This document shows positions 58,889 to 64,000 of a DNA stretch of 64,000 bases, piece by piece. The notes beneath the pieces are model-generated. The model worked only from the letters and a program-made list of their open reading frames with translations, ran no database searches and was not told where the DNA came from. Positions within the stretch are counted from its first letter, which is position 1. Every line of letters begins with the position of its first letter. A program made the position numbers and the translations under genes. Origin of the DNA: Alicyclobacillus mali (GTDB taxonomy: Bacteria > Bacillota > Bacilli > Alicyclobacillales > Alicyclobacillaceae); NCBI RefSeq assembly GCF_017329565.1, contig NZ_JAFMTT010000014.1. One strand, given 5' to 3'.

Positions 58889-61800
58889 GCAGTTGCCTCC
58901 TCACGCAACCGCTGGAATGCCCGGTAGGCGATACGCAGGTCCTCCTCACGATCACATTGATCGAACGGTTTCTCCCCTTCCGGGTCCACCGGCTCGTAGC
59001 CCGACGCCAACAGCCCTTCCATCTGTTTCCGAGCCTTGCCCCGCGGCCACGTGGCCTCACCGCGATCAATCCGCCGCTTCAGCAGGTACGCGTCGACCAC
59101 GTCCTTCGGCACCAGCCGGCCGTGCCGGTCATAGAAGCGGTCGTTGCGTTCGTACTCCTGCAGCACCGGGAAGTAGACGCGGTAGAGCGTGATGAGTTCC
59201 TCCTCAGAAAGTCCATACGCGAGAGCCACCAATGCATCAAGCTCGACCAACGCCTGGCGGCGCTCGTACTCAGTGCGCAGTGCCACATCCCGCGTCCACT
59301 TCGGTCCCAGATGCGCCCACGGCTTCAGCCGACCGTAAGGGTCATCCTTCACGAAGCCATCTTCTGCGAACGCTGGGTCATAGAGCTGCTCCCACAGGTC
59401 TTTGTAGTAGACCGTAAGGCAGTTCAGCCGCAACGCCCGGGCAATGATGCGCCGCGACAGTACGGGCTCGGTGGGCAGGGGGAGTTTTTCGAGCTCTGAG
59501 TAGACGTGTCCGCGTCCTGTCGTCTTGATAAACGCATCCGCCACGATAGAAAACGTGACTCCAGCAAACAGTGCCAGCGTCCGCGTATCATCCATGGCGA
59601 TGCCACGAATGGTATTGACATGCCCCACCCCCGGCGGCACGATGGCGGAAATGAGTGTGCGCTCATTCCCCGGATTAACCATGTTCCGATGCACCAACCG
59701 ATACATCTCCAAGAACGAACGTTCGCCGAATCTCGGCGCCCGCCGGTGATACTCCTGCATCTCCACCGCCGGCACATAGTTGGTTCGAGGCAAATAGTCA
59801 TCTGGTATCGATTCGAGATCGAGGCGACTATAGTCTCCACTCGACGAGCAACCCTCATTAGGCGTCTGGTAAAGCGGATTGCCGACGAAAATGTGCGGTC
59901 CGTTGAGAATCAGATGGTCGATTCGCGACGGGAACTGGGTGTCACGGCGGATAGTGTGAGTCGTCTTAACGTCCGCTGTCTCATGCCAGCACTCGGTACG
60001 TCCATACTCCACTCCACTCGCCTCAAGCGACCGCCCCGCCCGCGAGAGGGTCCTTAGCACCTCAAGGGTGTCCTGGCTGTGCACCACCGGAAGCGGTGTC
60101 TCCAACACCGGCTCGTCCGGACTCCCGAACAACGAGTGGAAGAATGCCAATTCACCTTCCGTCACGTGCACCACGCGTCGCGGATGTCCGCGCAATTCCC
60201 TTTCGCCATTCGCGTTCTTGATGCCAGGTGTCGGCCCCAGCGTGGCAGCGCCGCGCAGGCATCCGTCCAGCGTGGACGGGTGAAACAGGTTGACCACCAT
60301 ACGGAACGACACGTGCGGCTTTGACTTTGCGGCATAGCAGTTAATGCTGAATAAGGTATTACTATGAACATCTGAAAATATCTTCATTTCGTTCGAAAAC
60401 CGATAATGCCCCTCCAACCGCAGATACGCGTTCCGTCGCAGCGTACCGCCCTTTGTCTCGTCGAACACGCTGTCCGGGTGCAGCATTCCCAACACACCGG
60501 TGTCCGACCCCAGGCGCCACGCTTGACACAAAAAGCCCTTGTAGAGGTTAGTCTTTGAACCTACCAGCTCCGGATACAATGCCGGGCAGTTGAGCCACGC
60601 CTGTTGGCCTTGACGCGAGACATACACGGACAAATAGGCATCCTTGGCCGCCGGGTCCGCCAGGATGGCATCGCGCTTTCGCGCCACGGTATCCGCGCTC
60701 TCGTCGCGCAACGAGATACGCGGGTCATACTCCGCCAGGATGTCAGCTTCCTTCCATTCAATCGGTACCCATGGCGGATTCCCGAGGATGACGTCGAATC
60801 CGCCCCGCTCCGCGAACACCTCGCCAAACGCCAGCTCCCAGTGATGGAAGTGCTCCTGGTTCGCCACCTCGCGGACCACATGCAGCCACGGGTGAGCCTC
60901 TAGCACCGCCGGAATCCCGTCGCCGGCGATGTCCGCGGCCGCCACCAGATCTTCCACCGCGTCCAGCCATTCCTCGTACGTGGGTAGTTTGGCAGCGCGC
61001 GCCACGGGCCAAAACCACAGGCTGCACCAGATGTCGAGGATCCACCGGACGATGGCGTACGCGCTGTGCGGACCCTCGCGCAGATCTGCCAGTTTCTTGC
61101 GCCGTTCCTGTACGGACACCTCGGTATACTCATCCCGCGTCTCGGGCCACACGGTGAGTTTGTCATCCAGCATCGCGAGAAGCTGTTGCCGCTGCCGGAT
61201 GGCCCGACTCCACAGCTCGTCGATGGCGGCGGTTAACTTCTGCAGCCGCGCCAAAAGGGCCTTGTCCGTCATGCGCTTTGGCGAGCGCTTGCGCCTGGCC
61301 GCGATTTCTTTCAGCTCCGCATCGCACAGCCGTTTAACCGCCTTGTCCTTCCCATAGCTGCACATGCCACTGTACGGCAACAGGAAGTGGGCAACGAGTC
61401 CAGCCTCCGCCAACCCGCCGGTGGGCCGTCGTTCCAGAGGCGTCCGCTCCCAGTCACCCTGCACCAGCACCTCGGGCGCGTATCCCGCGCGCCACGCACC
61501 GTACAGACTGTTGCCAGCAGCGAGCCGCGCCTCATACCACGGGCCGGCCTGTTGCGCATGGAGCGTGTTGAGCCACAAGCTGACATGCGCGAGCTCGATG
61601 GCGACCGGGTTCTTGTCCACCCCGTAGGCCCGTTTCGCCGTGAGAAAGGCTCGAGCGCGCGCCAACTCCCGCGGCCGCTGCTCATCCGGAACCCGCTGGC
61701 CAAGTTCGCGCTCCTTTTTCTCCAGGTACCGTTCCGCCAGATAGGACACCGCCGCATTGAGAAATGCGCCGGATCCAAGGGCCGGCTCCAGGACGCGCAG

Positions 61801-63429
61801 CTCAAGCACCTCGTCCGCCGTCAGGTCCTTCACCTTGTCCTCAAGCGTCAGGCGGACCACCGCTTCCGTTAACTCGAGCGGCGTGTAGTAACTGGCGGAC
61901 TCTGCGCGCTCGCGGCCGCGGGACGCAAAAATGAACGATCCCGCCTCGTAGCACACCCGCTCCACCGTACCATCCTCGCATTCGCGCGTGACAAACTCGT
62001 CATCGCGAATGCCGAGCACCGTCAGCTTCGACTCAGGCACGAAATAGACAGCGAAGTTCTTGCCGGTGTCCTTGGCGCGCTTGCACGCATAGAGCCGCTC
62101 TGGCGCGAAGAAGCCGCTGTAGGAGAGCAGCTCCTCGTAGACCGCGCCCAGGTGGTTCGTCGTCAGCGTTGCATAGCTGATGCGGTGCCGGCCGTTTTTG
62201 TCCGCCCCCGACAGCGAGAGCAGTTGAATGACCCGCTGCAATACCACGTTGCGGATGCGGATGGAGGAGAGCAGCGGAGTCGACGCGGGATCGAACAGTT
62301 CGCTGCGCAGGCCGTGGATAACAAACCCCGCCTCCTGCGGCCCCTCCACCGGCAGCTGTTGCGTCGGACCAAGCCCCGGCGGCTCCCCCTCGTTTAGCAG
62401 GCGGAACAGGGTATCGAGAGTCTCCTGGAAGTATGTTCCATTGCGAGCTTCATCCGAGACCAGCGGCCTCGTCTCGAGATCCCTCAATCCCTCCAACGCA
62501 TACGCGGTGCGGTACTCCTCGCTCTTCATCGGCACAATACCCAGTTCCTCGCGCGACTCCACATAAAAGAGGAAAATCAGCCGGTAGACGTAGCGCAGAC
62601 AGTCAAGGGTCAAGCGGCGGGGCAGCGTCGGATCGTTCATGTAGGCCTTGTGGTGCCGCCGCTGGTACTCGACAAACTCCTGTCCGAGCAGCTCAACCGC
62701 CTCGCGGGCCGCGTGCTTCAGGTCTTCCGATACGCCGACTGCCTGGCGCGCCGACTTTTCATCCAGTTGTGTGTACAGCGCGTCTGCACCCGTGTCCACG
62801 AGAATGTCGCGGTGAAACAGGCCGACGATGAGACGCGACTCGCGCTCCGCAGAGACGGTGGAATACAGGTGTTCCAGGTCCACGGAGAGGTATCGCCGGT
62901 CGCCCCACTTCTGTTCGTCGAACAGGCAAATATAGCGACCGCACAACACGATGATATGGCGCGGCCGGGCGGCTTCCGCAAAGATCGCAGACACCGCCTG
63001 CTCCACCGTGGTCAGTTGCGAATCGCTCACGCGCTGCGTCAGCGGCGCCTGGGCCGGAGCCTCATCGTCCTTGGGCCACGCAGCCGACAACACCGGCACG
63101 ATGACCTCATGACCAGACCCACACGCCGCGGCAAACAGACGTACGCCACCCCGGTCCGTGGCGAGGAGCGCAGCATCCTCCTCAAGCCCGTACACACGGT
63201 AACCTAACACCTCTGCCACGAGCGCATGCCACTCATGAAGAGGTGCCTCCGCGGACATGTCGGCTCCGTCCACCAACCGCTCACGCAGCCTCCGAAAGTC
63301 GTTACGCAACTGCCGCAGTGTTCTCGCCACAGCATCCGCCGCCGGGACGCGCTGTTTCAGATGCGCCTCCACCTCGGACGACAGGTAGTTGTCGATGAAA
63401 TAGGGGGAGTAGAAATCGTTGTATGCCAT
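58885..63429 (-). CDS. N6-adenine DNA methyltransferase, type IIG / DrmMI-like
   Basis: About 1,514 residues. The SAM-binding motif I LEPALGSGAFLN is at about 548 and the catalytic motif IV ILGNPPW at about 880, marking an adenine-N6 methyltransferase. A long N-terminal helical region (FYSPYFIDNYL..., IIVLCGRYICLFDEQKWG) and a C-terminal target-recognition-like part flank it. Size and layout match Eco57I-type, PglX and DISARM DrmMI enzymes. I see no clear PD-(D/E)xK nuclease at the N-terminus. The start is uncertain: ATG 63429, or GTG 63441 (11 nt after AGGGG); the frame opens at 63519, overlapping the previous gene. Confidence 0.87.
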   Translation of the reverse strand: MAYNDFYSPYFIDNYLSSEVEAHLKQRVPAADAVARTLRQLRNDFRRLRERLVDGADMSAEAPLHEWHALVAEVLGYRVYGLEEDAALLATDRGGVRLFAAACGSGHEVIVPVLSAAWPKDDEAPAQAPLTQRVSDSQLTTVEQAVSAIFAEAARPRHIIVLCGRYICLFDEQKWGDRRYLSVDLEHLYSTVSAERESRLIVGLFHRDILVDTGADALYTQLDEKSARQAVGVSEDLKHAAREAVELLGQEFVEYQRRHHKAYMNDPTLPRRLTLDCLRYVYRLIFLFYVESREELGIVPMKSEEYRTAYALEGLRDLETRPLVSDEARNGTYFQETLDTLFRLLNEGEPPGLGPTQQLPVEGPQEAGFVIHGLRSELFDPASTPLLSSIRIRNVVLQRVIQLLSLSGADKNGRHRISYATLTTNHLGAVYEELLSYSGFFAPERLYACKRAKDTGKNFAVYFVPESKLTVLGIRDDEFVTRECEDGTVERVCYEAGSFIFASRGRERAESASYYTPLELTEAVVRLTLEDKVKDLTADEVLELRVLEPALGSGAFLNAAVSYLAERYLEKKERELGQRVPDEQRPRELARARAFLTAKRAYGVDKNPVAIELAHVSLWLNTLHAQQAGPWYEARLAAGNSLYGAWRAGYAPEVLVQGDWERTPLERRPTGGLAEAGLVAHFLLPYSGMCSYGKDKAVKRLCDAELKEIAARRKRSPKRMTDKALLARLQKLTAAIDELWSRAIRQRQQLLAMLDDKLTVWPETRDEYTEVSVQERRKKLADLREGPHSAYAIVRWILDIWCSLWFWPVARAAKLPTYEEWLDAVEDLVAAADIAGDGIPAVLEAHPWLHVVREVANQEHFHHWELAFGEVFAERGGFDVILGNPPWVPIEWKEADILAEYDPRISLRDESADTVARKRDAILADPAAKDAYLSVYVSRQGQQAWLNCPALYPELVGSKTNLYKGFLCQAWRLGSDTGVLGMLHPDSVFDETKGGTLRRNAYLRLEGHYRFSNEMKIFSDVHSNTLFSINCYAAKSKPHVSFRMVVNLFHPSTLDGCLRGAATLGPTPGIKNANGERELRGHPRRVVHVTEGELAFFHSLFGSPDEPVLETPLPVVHSQDTLEVLRTLSRAGRSLEASGVEYGRTECWHETADVKTTHTIRRDTQFPSRIDHLILNGPHIFVGNPLYQTPNEGCSSSGDYSRLDLESIPDDYLPRTNYVPAVEMQEYHRRAPRFGERSFLEMYRLVHRNMVNPGNERTLISAIVPPGVGHVNTIRGIAMDDTRTLALFAGVTFSIVADAFIKTTGRGHVYSELEKLPLPTEPVLSRRIIARALRLNCLTVYYKDLWEQLYDPAFAEDGFVKDDPYGRLKPWAHLGPKWTRDVALRTEYERRQALVELDALVALAYGLSEEELITLYRVYFPVLQEYERNDRFYDRHGRLVPKDVVDAYLLKRRIDRGEATWPRGKARKQMEGLLASGYEPVDPEGEKPFDQCDREEDLRIAYRAFQRLREEATA

Positions 63430-63448
63430 CAGACCAAGCACGCTTGCG

Positions 63449-64000
63449 TCATCCCCTCTCCAACCGTGCACAGATGCGAAGCACCGGCGGTTCGAATTCC
63501 AGCATCCGGTCAAGATCATCCAGCACCGCTTGGTACCTCTGCCTTAGCTTCTCCCTTTGGTGCGCAGCCCGCGCTTGACGAGCTGCCGCCAGACCATCAT
63601 CGACGTCAAGGTGAAGCTGTGTCGCCGCCAGCGCTTGTTCCAGTGACGCCTGGACACGGGCTCGCGCCGCCGAAACGCGCGCCTCGAGCTCACGCCGGGC
63701 GCTGGTCAGACGTTCGCGCGCAACCTTCTGCGCAGCAGCAAGCACCATGCCGACGTCCAAGTCCCGGCCGACTTCCGGATCCCGTTGCGGATTCACCCAG
63801 GGTTGGGCCAGCAGCGGATCTCCGGAGCCCTCCCACAAGCGCACATTGACGGCACTCAGGTCCTTGTGCGCCTCCGCAACGTACCACTCGGCCAGCGCCG
63901 GATGGCCGCTTCGCGTCACAGACACCATCTGAATGAGGTAATACCGCCGATCCTCCGGCAGAAACGGCAGATAGATGGCGGGTGCTTCCTCAGGTCCGAA
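63449..64000 (-). CDS. C-terminus of an unidentified protein (partial), defence operon
   Basis: The last 183 residues of a gene that starts beyond the right edge. The visible part opens with a beta-rich stretch (AIYLPFLPEDRRYYLIQMV). It continues into a long Ala/Arg/Glu-rich coiled coil (about residues 90-165: VARERLTSARRELEARVSA...), a form common at the end of large ATPases and helicases. No catalytic motif is in view. In class 1 DISARM the gene before the adenine methyltransferase is the SNF2 helicase drmD, so this may be its end, but that is from position only. Confidence 0.6.
   Translation of the reverse strand, partial: FGPEEAPAIYLPFLPEDRRYYLIQMVSVTRSGHPALAEWYVAEAHKDLSAVNVRLWEGSGDPLLAQPWVNPQRDPEVGRDLDVGMVLAAAQKVARERLTSARRELEARVSAARARVQASLEQALAATQLHLDVDDGLAAARQARAAHQREKLRQRYQAVLDDLDRMLEFEPPVLRICARLERG

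Noticed and set aside
58885..63429. BREX system (PglX methyltransferase)
   Set aside because: The methyltransferase alone resembles PglX, but no BrxC, PglZ, BrxB or BrxL genes are in view.
1..64000. tRNA, rRNA, riboswitch or CRISPR array
   Set aside because: I saw no cloverleaf with CCA-type end, T-box, riboswitch core or regularly spaced repeats; this was by eye, so a short RNA could be missed.

Overview
The window reads as chromosome from a GC-rich, endospore-forming, bacillithiol-using Firmicute, most like Alicyclobacillus or a close relative. The grounds are a Bacillus-type division and cell wall (dcw) cluster carrying spoVD, spoVE and spoIIGA-sigE, a bshC gene, and genes for RsfA and a Ger(x)C germination lipoprotein with recognisable sporulation promoters. 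The first ~110 bases are homopolymer runs that look like a contig-end artefact, and the last gene runs off the right end.

Region 1 (134-24851, all minus strand) is the dcw cluster, read from right to left: mraZ, rsmH, ftsL, pbpB, spoVD, murE, mraY, murD, spoVE, murG, murB, murA, divIB, two DUF881 genes, sbp, ftsA, ftsZ, spoIIGA, sigE. An extended -10 promoter and three 10-bp-spaced MraZ repeats precede mraZ. The striking feature is that murA is cut in two by a 2,877-bp element (8346-11222). It encodes a large serine recombinase, a translationally coupled 52-residue protein and a YpdA/Bdr-type bacillithiol disulfide reductase. Both junctions share GACC. The rebuilt chromosomal site and the rebuilt element site are each inverted repeats centred on the same GA dinucleotide, and precise excision restores an in-frame 419-residue MurA. 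It is organised like the 'skin'-type intervening elements of spore formers, but sits in a peptidoglycan precursor gene.

Region 2 (24900-35370) holds bshC, a short-chain dehydrogenase, a Ger(x)C lipoprotein behind a sigma-G promoter, rsfA behind a sigma-F promoter with a perfect palindrome, a nifZ-thiI sulfur-transfer operon, clpP, and small genes (DUF2892, IDEAL-domain, YlbF-like, DUF1292).

Region 3 (35480-45600) is metabolic and stress-related. It has acsA and an acetate uptake gene with an internal CcpA-type cre site, a GntR/FadR regulator next to wrbA (with a perfect operator-like palindrome), and a 3-hydroxyacyl-CoA dehydrogenase. It continues with a DUF3891 gene, a rhodanese-thioredoxin-DUF302 operon under a CsoR/CstR-like operator, and a YtrA-type regulator with its ABC transporter and operator.

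Region 4 (45707-49524) encodes three secreted lipoproteins, two of them tandem paralogues. Region 5 (49969 to the right edge) is a tightly coupled operon that looks like an anti-phage defence island: the C-terminus of an unidentified protein, a 1,514-residue adenine-specific DNA methyltransferase, a 2,185-residue DEAH/DUF1998 helicase with a nuclease-like C-terminus, and a RelE-UvrD fusion. It resembles DISARM class 1 in part but matches no described layout that I can recall.
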